From RPQJ01 sp052035645 (lineage in GTDB: Bacteria; Pseudomonadota; Gammaproteobacteria; Steroidobacterales; Steroidobacteraceae): a stretch of 41,429 nucleotides of DNA. Each line of letters opens with the position of its first letter. The stretch's first letter is position 1. The stretch covers positions 1 through 41,429 of the forward strand of contig JBPOHK010000078.1 of NCBI GenBank assembly GCA_052035645.1. Direction: 5' to 3'. The notes under the pieces were generated by a model that saw nothing but the letters and a program-made list of their open reading frames with translations, was not told where the DNA came from and did no database searches. A program made the translations under genes and the position numbers. Below are positions 1-7,908 of the stretch, piece by piece.

Positions 1-471
1 GGGCGTGCCCTGCCGCCACCTTGCGGTCCCGGGCGGCCGCCGGTGGAGGAACTGCGCTACACGTATCCCGACGTACCGCGCGACTTTCGCGAACTGGTGC
101 TCCGGTACGACTGCGCGAGCCAGCGCGTCGTGTCTGTCTCGATCCGTCTTGCGGAAGGGCATGTCCAGTCGCCGGGCTCGCCCCCGCCCACCGTCGAGAG
201 CGTACCGATGTTCGCCGAGGCCAGGGTCGCATACGAGTCGCTGTGCGGACCCTACGTCGCCGCCCGGGCGCCCCAGACGCACGTTCGGGAACTCGCCGGT
301 CCCGTCGAACTCAATGCACGCCTGAGATGCATCGTGACCCAGAACCAGGCCTTCGCCGAGATGGCCCGGCTCGACGGCGGCGTCCACTACCTGACCAGCG
401 TCAACGTGGGCCTGACCGGGCCGAATCTCTTCACGTACGCACGGGACCTGGCCGGGCGCCGCACTCCGTAG
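1..471 (+). CDS. Hypothetical protein, probably N-terminally truncated by the window edge
   Basis: The frame is open from base 1 to a TAG at 469-471. The first possible start inside the window is a GTG at 43, giving 142 residues, but no ribosome binding site marks it, so the gene may begin outside the window. Codons are mostly G/C in third position, as in real genes of this genome. The product looks soluble and mixed alpha/beta, with four scattered cysteines (near residues 25, 67, 96) and no signal peptide or membrane segment in the visible part. I do not recognise a family and assign no function. A hairpin lies about 120 bases downstream, and the next gene on this strand is an antitoxin-like gene at 735. 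Confidence 0.5.
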   Translation, partial: GRALPPPCGPGRPPVEELRYTYPDVPRDFRELVLRYDCASQRVVSVSIRLAEGHVQSPGSPPPTVESVPMFAEARVAYESLCGPYVAARAPQTHVRELAGPVELNARLRCIVTQNQAFAEMARLDGGVHYLTSVNVGLTGPNLFTYARDLAGRRTP

Positions 472-592
472 GGTGCACCGGCCGGCGTCGCGCTCCTCAC
501 TCCCACTCGATTGTTCCCGGTACTCGCAACCAGCTGGCGCTGCTGACTTGCTCGAGACGCCGGAACCGCTTTACCGTCGAGACGGCCGACAA

Positions 593-613
593 GTCCATCC
601 GCTTGGGATGGAC
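593..613 (+). terminator. Hairpin in the gap after the first gene
   Basis: GTCCATCC (593-600) pairs perfectly with GGATGGAC (606-613) around a 5-base loop. No run of T follows on either strand, so termination is only a guess. The rest of 472-734 shows no convincing gene. Confidence 0.3.
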
Positions 614-734
614 AGGCGGCGAACGACGGCGAAAGAAATGCCCAATCGCTGGCCTTGCCCCTCACGTCGCCGGATAGAGCTTCGGAAACCAGCGCTCGAC
701 GACGTCGATCGGGACGCCCAGGCGCATTCGAGCC

Positions 735-1136
735 ATGAAGCGAATCATCGTCGCCAGTGTCGTCGCGCTTCCGGTCGAGGAACGACTGCGCCTCGTGGAG
801 GCGACCTGGGACAGCATCGCCGAGGTGCCTGACGAGGTGCCGCTCACTGCCGAGGAGGCAGCGGAGCTGGAACGACGTCTCGCTGACGATGAAAAGAATC
901 CCGGCGTTGGCTCGCCGTGGGCAGAAGCGCGGGAGCGCCTGGAACGCGGTATCGACGGTCAACGTGGCGGTCGCAAGGTCCAGCTTCAGCAGATTCGTGC
1001 GATCGGTGGGGGTGTCGCCCGACGTGAGGACGAGTCGCCGGGTCTTCGCGTCCCGCCCGGTCTGGTGAGCACGATAGTTACTGCTCAGCGTCAGCAGCAA
1101 CTACCCCGGGGAAGGTACGCACCAGCCGCGACTTGA
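735..1136 (+). CDS. Addiction-module antitoxin-like protein (Unstab_antitox/TIGR02574 type) with an abnormal C-terminal extension
   Basis: Residues about 13-72 match the small putative addiction-module component family (Pfam Unstab_antitox). The pattern is LPVEERLRLVEATWDSI, an acidic stretch, PLTAEEAAELERRL, then NPGVGSPWAEARERL. Family members are usually about 70-80 residues and stop just after this last block. They normally precede a RelE/ParE-type toxin, which they bind and neutralise. Here the frame runs on for about 60 basic, low-similarity residues, and no toxin gene follows on either strand. The extension is probably read-through into unrelated DNA after a deletion or rearrangement. 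No clear ribosome binding site precedes the ATG. The antitoxin-like core is a fairly confident call; activity is doubtful and the gene may be a relic. Confidence 0.6.
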   Translation: MKRIIVASVVALPVEERLRLVEATWDSIAEVPDEVPLTAEEAAELERRLADDEKNPGVGSPWAEARERLERGIDGQRGGRKVQLQQIRAIGGGVARREDESPGLRVPPGLVSTIVTAQRQQQLPRGRYAPAAT

Positions 1137-1369
1137 GCGCGGCCGTGGCTCGAAGTTTCCATCTGGGCTCCAACATGCTGGATCGGCGCCGATCGCATCG
1201 TCGACCAGCGCAGCCGCCGCACATTCATCGGCGCGTTTGGCGACCGACAGCGGGTCGATCAACTTGAGCGCTACGCCGTCTGCGCCTCAGTATCCGCGGC
1301 AACGGCCGCATCGATACCGAGCAACATCAGCAGCGCAACGCCGGTGCCTTGCATGAGCATTCGTGTCAT
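1101..1369 (-). pseudogene. Small exported protein split by a frameshift
   Basis: Reading the minus strand from ATG 1369, the first ~24 residues form a good signal peptide: hydrophobic GVALLMLLGIDAAVAAD ending in an Ala-x-Ala-like site. This frame ends after 32 residues at a TAG (1271-1273). Another minus-strand frame opens just after base ~1287 and runs to a TAG at 1101-1103. It encodes about 60 coding-like residues that include ALKLIDPLSVAKRADECAAA and more cysteines. Joining the two across 1273-1290 would give one secreted protein of about 90 residues. The ATG lies 14 bases after the stop of the exported protein at 1384-1995, so the two may share a transcript. I do not recognise the family. 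A true mutation and a sequencing error both fit. Confidence 0.4.
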
Positions 1370-1383
1370 CGCATCGAACGCCG

Positions 1384-1995
1384 TCAGCGCACCTGCCCGG
1401 GTGCGGGCGCCCGCAGCAGCGGTGGAGTGCCCTCGACTCGCGAGATCTTCACCTCGAACAGCGATGGTTGCGATTCCGTGTACGTAACGCTCAGCTGGCA
1501 ATACTGACGCAACGTCCCCGGAAAAGGCTGGATGGCTGTGCCCCAGCCGTGCACGGCGCGCGGGGTGCGCCGACAGTTCGTGGACTGAAACCGGCTTCCG
1601 ATCTGGTCGCACACGGCTTGCACCCGCGCGACCGCATCGGGAGCCGCGACGCGATAGACGAGGCCCGTGCTTACGCCGGCCATGATTGTCAGCTTGAAGT
1701 ACTCGATGGGGCTGCTGGCCAGCGCCGGCGACGCCCCCGGCGGTGCAGGTGCCCGCGATCCTACGTAGTAGATTTCGCGGAACGGTTTACGGGTGGCGTA
1801 GTGCATGCGCTCGGGTGTCGATTCATCGGACCAGCCCCGCGACTCGAACTCCCGTTGTACATCCGCCGGCGCGGACGCGAGCGACAGCCCTTCCACGGAG
1901 AAGTTGCAGAGGTCGTCGGCCAAGGGTTCGCTCGCCCACGCGGGCGCGGAAACCCATGCCGCGGCGACGACGACGACGCAGAGCGCAACACGCAT
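1384..1995 (-). CDS. Small secreted protein of unknown function
   Basis: The product is 203 residues. I chose the ATG at 1995 because GGGAGGAG lies about 7 bases upstream and because the protein then starts with a clean signal peptide: MR, a hydrophobic stretch ALCVVVVAAAWVSAP, then AWA-S as a likely cleavage site at residue 21. Upstream in-frame starts only add arginine-rich sequence. The mature protein has four cysteines, spaced so that two disulphides are possible, and no lipobox or further membrane segment. It is probably periplasmic or secreted. Nothing resembles a family I can name. The frameshifted exported ORF at 1101-1369 follows directly on the same strand, so this may have been a two-gene unit. 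Confidence 0.6.
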   Translation of the reverse strand: MRVALCVVVVAAAWVSAPAWASEPLADDLCNFSVEGLSLASAPADVQREFESRGWSDESTPERMHYATRKPFREIYYVGSRAPAPPGASPALASSPIEYFKLTIMAGVSTGLVYRVAAPDAVARVQAVCDQIGSRFQSTNCRRTPRAVHGWGTAIQPFPGTLRQYCQLSVTYTESQPSLFEVKISRVEGTPPLLRAPAPGQVR

Positions 1996-2522
1996 CCTGG
2001 TTCTCCTCCCTGCCATGGCGGGTCTCCGCCGCAAATTCACGACTTCCAGTCGCGACTCGAGAATCGTTGTCCGACACGTCTTCATCATACGGCGCGAAAC
2101 ATGAACGACGCCTGAAGCGGATGGGAAGTTCAACCCACCTTGCCGCGCAGTGTACTTCGCCGAACGGGCCTCCTGGTGCGCCCGAGCCCGTCATCGTCAG
2201 ACGCCGCCCCGTGAATCCGCCGGCCAGGAACCCCTCCGGACCTTCCGCCGGCCGCACTCACCCCTGCCCGCACCGGAAAAACCCGGCCGCCTCTGCCCCG
2301 ACCGCAATCCAGGCACAGGCCGATGCAGCCCGCCGTCATCCGGCAGCGGATACGCCCTTGAGCTTGGACCGCGCCGCAATCAGCGGGCGGAATCAGGAAA
2401 CGCCTGATGGCTCAATGATTTCGCAAACCCTTGAGCCATCTGCGACGATTCAATGCCAATCGTCTCTATTGCACCGCAAGCTACAGAATTTCCTCAGACA
2501 CGCAGACCAAGAAGACACCCCC
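1996..2522. other. 527-base stretch without a recognisable gene
   Basis: This lies between the secreted-protein start and the guaA stop. Open frames here are short, arginine/proline-rich and inconsistent with each other, so I call none. Bases from about 2395 to 2522 are clearly more AT-rich than the surroundings and contain a perfect 10-bp inverted repeat (2406-2440). A -10-like TATGAT on the minus strand (2089 to 2084) could serve the secreted-protein gene, but no good -35 accompanies it. Confidence 0.5.
2406..2440 (-). terminator. Perfect 10-bp inverted repeat downstream of guaA
   Basis: GATGGCTCAA (2406-2415) and TTGAGCCATC (2431-2440) are exact reverse complements around a 15-base loop. 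The repeat lies about 85 bases beyond the guaA stop in the direction of guaBA transcription. There is no U-tract, so it may be a 3'-end-stabilising hairpin or a protein site rather than an intrinsic terminator. Confidence 0.35.
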
Positions 2523-4127
2523 TCACTCCCACTCGATGGTCGCGGGCGGCTTCCCGGAGATGTCGTAGACCACGCGCGAAATGCCCTTGACCTCGTTGAC
2601 GATGCGGCGTGAGCAGACATCGAGCAGGTCGTACGGCAGGTGCGCCCAGTGTGCCGTCATGAAGTCGATCGTCTCGACGGCGCGCAGCGCGATCACGGGT
2701 TCGTGACGCCGGCCGTCGCCGGTGACGCCCACGCTCTTCACGGGCAGGAACACCGCGAAGGCCTGACTCGTCTTCTCGTACCAGCCGGCCTTGCGCAATT
2801 CCTCGATGAAGATGTGATCGGCGAGGCGCAGCGTGTCGGCCGCGGCGCGGGTCACCTCGCCGAGGATGCGCACGCCGAGGCCCGGGCCCGGGAACGGATG
2901 GCGGTGGACCATTTCCGAGGGCAGGCCGAGTTCGATGCCGATGCGTCGCACCTCGTCCTTGAACAGCTCGCGCAGCGGCTCGACCAGCTTGAGCTTCATG
3001 TGCGCCGGCAGGCCGCCGACGTTGTGGTGCGACTTGATGACGTGGGCCTTGCCGGTCTTGCTGCCCGCCGACTCGATCACGTCGGGGTAGATGGTGCCCT
3101 GCGCGAGGAACTCCACGCCCTGGAGCTTGTGCGCTTCCTCGTCGAACACCTCGATGAACAGGCGACCGATGATCTTGCGCTTGGCCTCCGGGTCCGCGAC
3201 ACCGGCCAGCGCCGCGAAGAAGCGCTCCGCCGCATCCACGCGGATGACCCGCACGCCGAGGTTGCGCGCGAACACCGCCATGACCTGGTCGCCTTCCTGG
3301 TGGCGCAGCAGGCCGTGGTCGACGAAGACGCAGGTGAGCTGGTCGCCGATCGCCTTGTGCAGCAGCGCCGCGACGACCGAGGAATCCACGCCGCCCGACA
3401 GGCCGAGCAGCACCTTGCTGCCGCCCACCTGGGCGCGCACTCGCGCCACGGCGTCCTCGATGATGTTGCCGGCGTTCCAGCCCGAATCGCAGCCGCAGAT
3501 GCCGTGCAGGAAGCGCTCGTAGATGCGCGTGCCCTGCCGCGTGTGCGTCACTTCGGGGTGGAACTGCAGCGCGTAGAAATGCCGCGCCTCGTCGGCCATG
3601 CCGGCAATCGGCAGGTCGGGCGTCGAGGCGATGGACTTGAAGCCGGCAGGCAGCTCGACGACGCGGTCGCCGTGGCTCATCCACACGTCGAGCAGGCCGT
3701 GGCCCTCGGCGTTGACGCGGTCCTCGATGTCGCGCAGCAGCGCCGAGTGCCCGCGTGCGCGAACCTCGGCATAGCCGAACTCGTGCACCGCGCCGGGCTC
3801 GACGCGGCCGCCGAGCTGCGCCGCCATCGTCTGCATGCCATAGCAGATGCCGAGCACCGGCACGCCCGCCTCGAACACCGCCTTGGGCGCCGCCGGCGCA
3901 CCGGCCTGCGTGACCGACTCGGGACCGCCCGAGAGAATGATGCCGCGCGCACCGAAGGCCCGCACCGCCTCGTCGCCCGCGTCCCAGGGATGGATTTCGC
4001 AATAGACGCCGAGTTCGCGCACGCGACGCGCGATCAGCTGGGTGTACTGCGAGCCGAAGTCGAGGATCAGGATGCGGTGCGCGTGGATGTCGCCCGTCCG
4101 CACGGCCGGCGAGGTCTCAGCTGACAC
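2523..4127 (-). CDS. guaA: GMP synthase (glutamine-hydrolysing)
   Basis: GuaA converts XMP to GMP using glutamine and ATP, the last step of guanine nucleotide synthesis in the cytoplasm. The 534-residue length is normal. A class I glutamine amidotransferase domain fills the first ~210 residues, with nucleophile Cys95 in GICYGMQ and the His/Glu pair in LQFHPEV. The ATP pyrophosphatase domain follows, with the PP-loop LSGGVDSS near residue 245. The C-terminal dimerisation domain ends in the typical KPPATIEWE. The start is a GTG at 4127 that overlaps the end of guaB by 11 bases, so the genes are translationally coupled. The first ~16 residues before HRILILDFGSQ are a short, poorly conserved extension. 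Confidence 0.98.
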   Translation of the reverse strand: MSAETSPAVRTGDIHAHRILILDFGSQYTQLIARRVRELGVYCEIHPWDAGDEAVRAFGARGIILSGGPESVTQAGAPAAPKAVFEAGVPVLGICYGMQTMAAQLGGRVEPGAVHEFGYAEVRARGHSALLRDIEDRVNAEGHGLLDVWMSHGDRVVELPAGFKSIASTPDLPIAGMADEARHFYALQFHPEVTHTRQGTRIYERFLHGICGCDSGWNAGNIIEDAVARVRAQVGGSKVLLGLSGGVDSSVVAALLHKAIGDQLTCVFVDHGLLRHQEGDQVMAVFARNLGVRVIRVDAAERFFAALAGVADPEAKRKIIGRLFIEVFDEEAHKLQGVEFLAQGTIYPDVIESAGSKTGKAHVIKSHHNVGGLPAHMKLKLVEPLRELFKDEVRRIGIELGLPSEMVHRHPFPGPGLGVRILGEVTRAAADTLRLADHIFIEELRKAGWYEKTSQAFAVFLPVKSVGVTGDGRRHEPVIALRAVETIDFMTAHWAHLPYDLLDVCSRRIVNEVKGISRVVYDISGKPPATIEWE

Positions 4128-5586
4128 GGTAGTTCGGCGCTTCCTTGGTGATGGTCACGTCGTGGACGTGGCTCTCGCGCACGCCCGCGTTGGTGATGCG
4201 CACGAACTTCGGGCGCGTGCGCATCTCGTCGATGTTGGCGCTGCCGGTGTAGCCCATCGCGGCACGCAGGCCGCCGGTGAGCTGGTGCAGGATGGCCACG
4301 ATGCTGCCCTTGTAGGGCACGCGGCCCTCGATGCCTTCCGGCACGAGCTTCTCGAGCTCGGCCGACGCGTCCTGGAAATAGCGGTCGCGCGAGCCGTGCG
4401 ACTGCGCCATGGCGCCGAGCGAGCCCATGCCGCGGTACGACTTGTACGAGGCGCCCTGGTACAGCTCGACTTCGCCCGGGGATTCCTCGGTGCCGGCGAA
4501 CAGGCCGCCCATCATCACGCAGTAGGCACCGGCGGCGATCGCCTTGGCGATGTCGCCCGAGAAGCGGATGCCGCCGTCCGCGATCAGCGGCACGCCGTGC
4601 GGCGCCAGCGCCTCGGCCACGTTGGCCACCGCGCTGATCTGCGGCACGCCGACACCGGCGACGATGCGCGTGGTGCAGATCGAGCCGGGGCCGATGCCGA
4701 CCTTGACCGCATCCGCGCCCGCGTCGACGAGCGCGAGCGCAGCCTCGCCGGTGACGATGTTGCCCGCGATCACCTGCTGCGCAGGCCACTTGGCCTTGAT
4801 GCGCTTGACGGTGTCGATCACGCCCTGCGAGTGGCCGTGCGCCGTGTCGACGATGATCACGTCGACGCCCGACTCGCGCAGCGCCGCGGCCCGGTCCAGC
4901 GTGTCGAAGCTGGTGCCGACCGCGGCCCCGACGCGCAGCGCGCCGCGCTCGTCCTTGCTCGCGCGCGGGAACTCGGTGGCCTTCTGGAAGTCCTTGACCG
5001 TGATCATGCCCTTGAGCGCGAAGTCGTCGTCGACGACCAGCACTTTCTCGATGCGGTGCTTGTGCAGCAGCGAGAGCACTTCGTCCTTGGGCGAGTTCTC
5101 CTTCACGGTGACCAGCCGCTCGCGCGGCGTCATGACGGCGGAGACCGGCGAGTCGTAGCGCGTCTCGAAGCGCAGGTCGCGGTGCGTGACGATGCCGACC
5201 GCCTTGCCATCTCGCACCACCGGCACGCCGGAGATGTTCTTCGCGCGGGTGAGCTCGAGCACCTCGCGGATCGTGGCTTCGGGACGCACGGTGATGGGGT
5301 CGTGGATGATGCCGCTCTCGAAGCGCTTCACCCGTGCGACCTCGCGCGCCTGCTGCTCGATCGACATGTTCTTGTGGACGATGCCGATGCCGCCTTCCTG
5401 CGCAATGGCGATCGCCAGGCGATGCTCGGTGACCGTGTCCATGGCGGCCGAGAGGATCGGCAGGTTCAGGCGGATGCTGCGCGTGAGCTGGGAGGCCAGG
5501 CTCACTTCGGCGGGAAGCACCTGCGAATAGGCAGGCACGAGCAGGACGTCGTCGAAGGTGAGGGCTTCCTCGAGGATGCGCAGCAT
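4117..5586 (-). CDS. guaB: Inosine-5'-monophosphate dehydrogenase
   Basis: GuaB oxidises IMP to XMP with NAD+, the rate-limiting branch step toward GTP, and feeds GuaA encoded just downstream. The 489-residue protein begins with the conserved ALTFDDVLLVPAYS. Two CBS domains are inserted at about residues 93-205. The catalytic loop GIGPGSICTTRIVAGVG carries the active-site cysteine near residue 306, and the flap region follows (GMGSLGAM). The gene is first in the guaBA operon and divergent from xseA. A TAGAAT -10 box lies 32 bases before the ATG. No strong Shine-Dalgarno sequence is visible. Confidence 0.98.
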   Translation of the reverse strand: MLRILEEALTFDDVLLVPAYSQVLPAEVSLASQLTRSIRLNLPILSAAMDTVTEHRLAIAIAQEGGIGIVHKNMSIEQQAREVARVKRFESGIIHDPITVRPEATIREVLELTRAKNISGVPVVRDGKAVGIVTHRDLRFETRYDSPVSAVMTPRERLVTVKENSPKDEVLSLLHKHRIEKVLVVDDDFALKGMITVKDFQKATEFPRASKDERGALRVGAAVGTSFDTLDRAAALRESGVDVIIVDTAHGHSQGVIDTVKRIKAKWPAQQVIAGNIVTGEAALALVDAGADAVKVGIGPGSICTTRIVAGVGVPQISAVANVAEALAPHGVPLIADGGIRFSGDIAKAIAAGAYCVMMGGLFAGTEESPGEVELYQGASYKSYRGMGSLGAMAQSHGSRDRYFQDASAELEKLVPEGIEGRVPYKGSIVAILHQLTGGLRAAMGYTGSANIDEMRTRPKFVRITNAGVRESHVHDVTITKEAPNYRVS

Positions 5587-5618
5587 GGGGGGACCCGGCT
5601 CGTAAAAGGAAGCGCGGC

Positions 5619-5647
5619 ATTCTACCCGCCCGGGGTGGTTTCGGGAA
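5619..5647 (-). promoter_or_regulatory. Candidate guaBA promoter
   Basis: On the minus strand TTCCCG (5647 to 5642) and TAGAAT (5624 to 5619) are spaced 17 bases apart. This would give a 5' leader of about 26 bases before guaB. The -10 match is good and the -35 match weak. The site overlaps a possible xseA promoter on the other strand. Confidence 0.4.
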
Positions 5648-5662
5648 AGGTCGGCCGCCGGC

Positions 5663-5668
5663 TAAGAT
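5663..5668 (+). promoter_or_regulatory. -10-like box directly before xseA
   Basis: TAAGAT ends 9 bases before the xseA ATG at 5678. If used, transcription would start within a few bases of the start codon and give a leaderless message. No Shine-Dalgarno sequence is visible. The -35 position (about 5640, TTCGGG) is a weak match. Confidence 0.3.
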
Positions 5669-5677
5669 CGGGCCACG

Positions 5678-7066
5678 ATGCCGTCCGATCCGTTCGAATT
5701 CCCGGCCAACTCCCCGCCCCAGCGGGAGATTTTCACCATCAGCCGCCTCAACCGGGAGGCGAAGTTCCTGCTCGAGCGGACGCTCGGCGCAGTGTGGCTC
5801 GAGGGCGAGATTTCGAACCTGTCCCGGCCGGGCTCGGGCCACTGGTACTTCTCGCTCAAGGACGACGCGGCCCAGGTCCGCTGCGCGATGTTCCGCCAGC
5901 GCAACCTGCTGGTGCGTTTCCCGGTGCGCGACGGCCAGCAGGTGCTCGCCCGCGGCCGGGTCAGCCTGTACGAGGCCCGCGGCGAGTTCCAGGTCGTGAT
6001 CGACCACCTCGAGGAGGCCGGCGAAGGCGCCCTGCGTCGCCAGTTCGAACTGCTGAAGCAGAAACTGCAGGCCGAAGGCCTGTTCGACGAACGCCACAAG
6101 CAGCCGCTGCCGGCGCTGCCGGGGCGCATCGGCGTGGTGACCTCGCCAACGGGTGCGGCGATCCGCGACATCCTGCACATCCTCGGCCGGCGTTTTCCCG
6201 CGATTCCGGTCCTGGTCTATCCGGTGGCGGTGCAGGGCGAGGCGGCGCCGCGCGAGATCGCCCAGGCCCTGCGCCTCGCCGGGACGCGCCGCGACTGCGA
6301 CGTGCTCATCCTCGCGCGCGGCGGCGGCTCGCTGGAGGACCTCTGGGCGTTCAACGACGAGGGCGTGGCGCGAGCCATCTTCGAGTGCCCGATCCCGGTC
6401 GTGAGCGGCGTGGGCCACGAGGTGGACTTCACCATCGCCGATTTCGTGGCCGACCTGCGCGCCCCGACGCCGTCGGGGGCCGCGGAACGCGTCGTGCCCG
6501 ACCGGGCCGAGTGGCTGCGCCGCATCGAGGCCGACGGCCAGCGCACGCTGCGCGCGATGCGCCGCCGGCTGCAGGAGAGCCGCACGCGGCTCGCGGCGGC
6601 CCACAAAGGCCTCGCTCGAAACCACCCGGGTGCGCGGCTGCGCGAGCACGCGCAGCGCCTGGACGAACTCGAGGGGCGCCTGGCGTTCGCGGTACGCACG
6701 CGGCTCGACCGCGCGCGTCGCCGCCACGCCGCGGCGGACGCGCTGCTGGCCCGCGCCTCGCCCGTGCTGCGGGTCGCGGCCCTGCGCCTGCGGCTCGAGG
6801 CCACGCGGCGCGCGCTCGTCGCCGCGGGCCGCGGCTGCCTCGGCGGTCCACGCGCGAGACTGGATCTCGCGCTGCGCACCCTGCACGCGGTGAGCCCGCT
6901 TGCGACCCTGGAGCGCGGCTATGCGATCGTCACCGACGCGGACGGTCACGTGCTGCAGGAGGCGGCCGGGGTCCCGGTCGGCGCTACGATCCGCGCCCGG
7001 CTCGCCCGCGGACGGGTGACGGCGCAGGTCATGGCAACGCACCCCGATGCGGAGGACGCGGAATGA
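5678..7066 (+). CDS. xseA: Exodeoxyribonuclease VII large subunit
   Basis: XseA is the catalytic subunit of ExoVII, which degrades single-stranded DNA to acid-insoluble and then acid-soluble oligonucleotides in repair and recombination. It works with several copies of the small subunit XseB, which is not in this window. The 462-residue protein has the typical N-terminal FTISRLNREAKFLLE, the OB-fold (about 20-120) with GHWYFSLKDDAAQVRCAMF, and the core with VVTSPTGAAIRDI and LARGGGSLEDLWAFNDE. An arginine-rich helical segment follows, then a C-terminal LATLERGYAIV. The TGA overlaps the ATG of the M23 peptidase gene (ATGA), so the two are co-translated. guaB is divergent. Confidence 0.96.
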   Translation: MPSDPFEFPANSPPQREIFTISRLNREAKFLLERTLGAVWLEGEISNLSRPGSGHWYFSLKDDAAQVRCAMFRQRNLLVRFPVRDGQQVLARGRVSLYEARGEFQVVIDHLEEAGEGALRRQFELLKQKLQAEGLFDERHKQPLPALPGRIGVVTSPTGAAIRDILHILGRRFPAIPVLVYPVAVQGEAAPREIAQALRLAGTRRDCDVLILARGGGSLEDLWAFNDEGVARAIFECPIPVVSGVGHEVDFTIADFVADLRAPTPSGAAERVVPDRAEWLRRIEADGQRTLRAMRRRLQESRTRLAAAHKGLARNHPGARLREHAQRLDELEGRLAFAVRTRLDRARRRHAAADALLARASPVLRVAALRLRLEATRRALVAAGRGCLGGPRARLDLALRTLHAVSPLATLERGYAIVTDADGHVLQEAAGVPVGATIRARLARGRVTAQVMATHPDAEDAE

Positions 7067-7908
7067 TCCGGCGCACTGCCGTCGTGCTGGCCTGGCTGGC
7101 GCTGGCCCCCCTCGCCGCCCGCCCGGAGGCACTGCCGGCGCCGCGCGAGAGCCGTGTCCCGGGCGGGATCGCGCTGGTCGCGCTCGGCGCGGGACCCGAG
7201 GAGCCCGGCCCGGTGATGTACAACGGCTACCGTGCGCCCGTGGTCCGCATCAGCGAGACGTGGACGGCGGTCATCGGCATTCCGCTCGACACGCCGCCCG
7301 GCACCCGGAGCGCACGGCTGCTCGATGCGGCCGGCCGCGAGGTCCGCACCCTGCCCTTCGACGTCGCCCCCAAGCGCTATGCGGAGCAGCGCCTGACCGT
7401 GCAGGACCAGCGCAAGGTCGATCCGAACGCGCAGGACCTCGAGCGGATCGAGCGCGAGAAGCTGCGCACCGATCGGGCGCTCGGCACGTGGTCGACGGAC
7501 TTCATGCCGCCGTGGCGCATGGCCGCGCCCGTCCCGGGCGAGCGCTCCTCCTCGTTCGGGCTGCGCCGCTTCTTCAACGGCCAGCCGCGCAATCCGCACA
7601 GCGGCATGGACATCGCCGCACCGACCGGGACGCCGATCCGTGCCCCGGCCGCCGGACGCGTGGTCGAGGCCGGCGATTTCTTCTTCAACGGCAACACCGT
7701 GTTCGTGGACCACGGCCACGGCGTGGTGACGATGTACTGCCACCTGAGCCGCATCGACGTGCAGGCCGGTGACACGGTGGCGCAGGGCGTCGTGCTGGGG
7801 CTGGTGGGTGCGACGGGGCGCGTGACCGGGCCCCACCTGCACTGGGGTGTGTCCGTCAATCGCGCGATGGTGGACCCGGCGCTGTTCCTCGCGCCGCCGG
7901 GCCCCTAG
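7063..7908 (+). CDS. Exported M23-family (LytM-type) metallopeptidase
   Basis: The product is 281 residues with an N-terminal signal peptide (MIRRTAVVLAWLALAPLAA, cleavage near residue 20). It is therefore periplasmic or outer-membrane-side and likely cuts peptide cross-bridges in peptidoglycan or controls such enzymes. The LytM domain occupies the last ~130 residues. Its zinc ligands are visible: His and Asp in HSGMDIAAPTGTP, and the HxH of PHLHWG. All metal-binding residues are present, so it looks catalytically competent, unlike EnvC/NlpD-type activators. The start overlaps the xseA stop by 4 bases. The stop TAG abuts the metX stop codon on the other strand with no bases between. The exact substrate is not visible from sequence. 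Confidence 0.9.
   Translation: MIRRTAVVLAWLALAPLAARPEALPAPRESRVPGGIALVALGAGPEEPGPVMYNGYRAPVVRISETWTAVIGIPLDTPPGTRSARLLDAAGREVRTLPFDVAPKRYAEQRLTVQDQRKVDPNAQDLERIEREKLRTDRALGTWSTDFMPPWRMAAPVPGERSSSFGLRRFFNGQPRNPHSGMDIAAPTGTPIRAPAAGRVVEAGDFFFNGNTVFVDHGHGVVTMYCHLSRIDVQAGDTVAQGVVLGLVGATGRVTGPHLHWGVSVNRAMVDPALFLAPPGP

Noticed and set aside
662..737. Short minus-strand peptide ending near 662 (contains VPIDVVERWFPKLYPAT)
   Set aside because: It looks somewhat protein-like, but it is only ~25 residues, has no ribosome binding site and no partner region upstream. It may be a relic, but this cannot be supported.
387..1100. 237-codon minus-strand open frame over the antitoxin region
   Set aside because: It overlaps both the first gene and the antitoxin core, whose frames are better supported. 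The stretch near 950-1100 (LLKLDLATATLTVDTA) looks mildly coding-like but matches no family.
4042..5600. Very long open frame on the + strand opposite guaB and guaA
   Set aside because: It is the antisense of well-supported genes. It is rich in His/Arg/Ala/Asp with no family motif, a common by-product of high G+C third positions.
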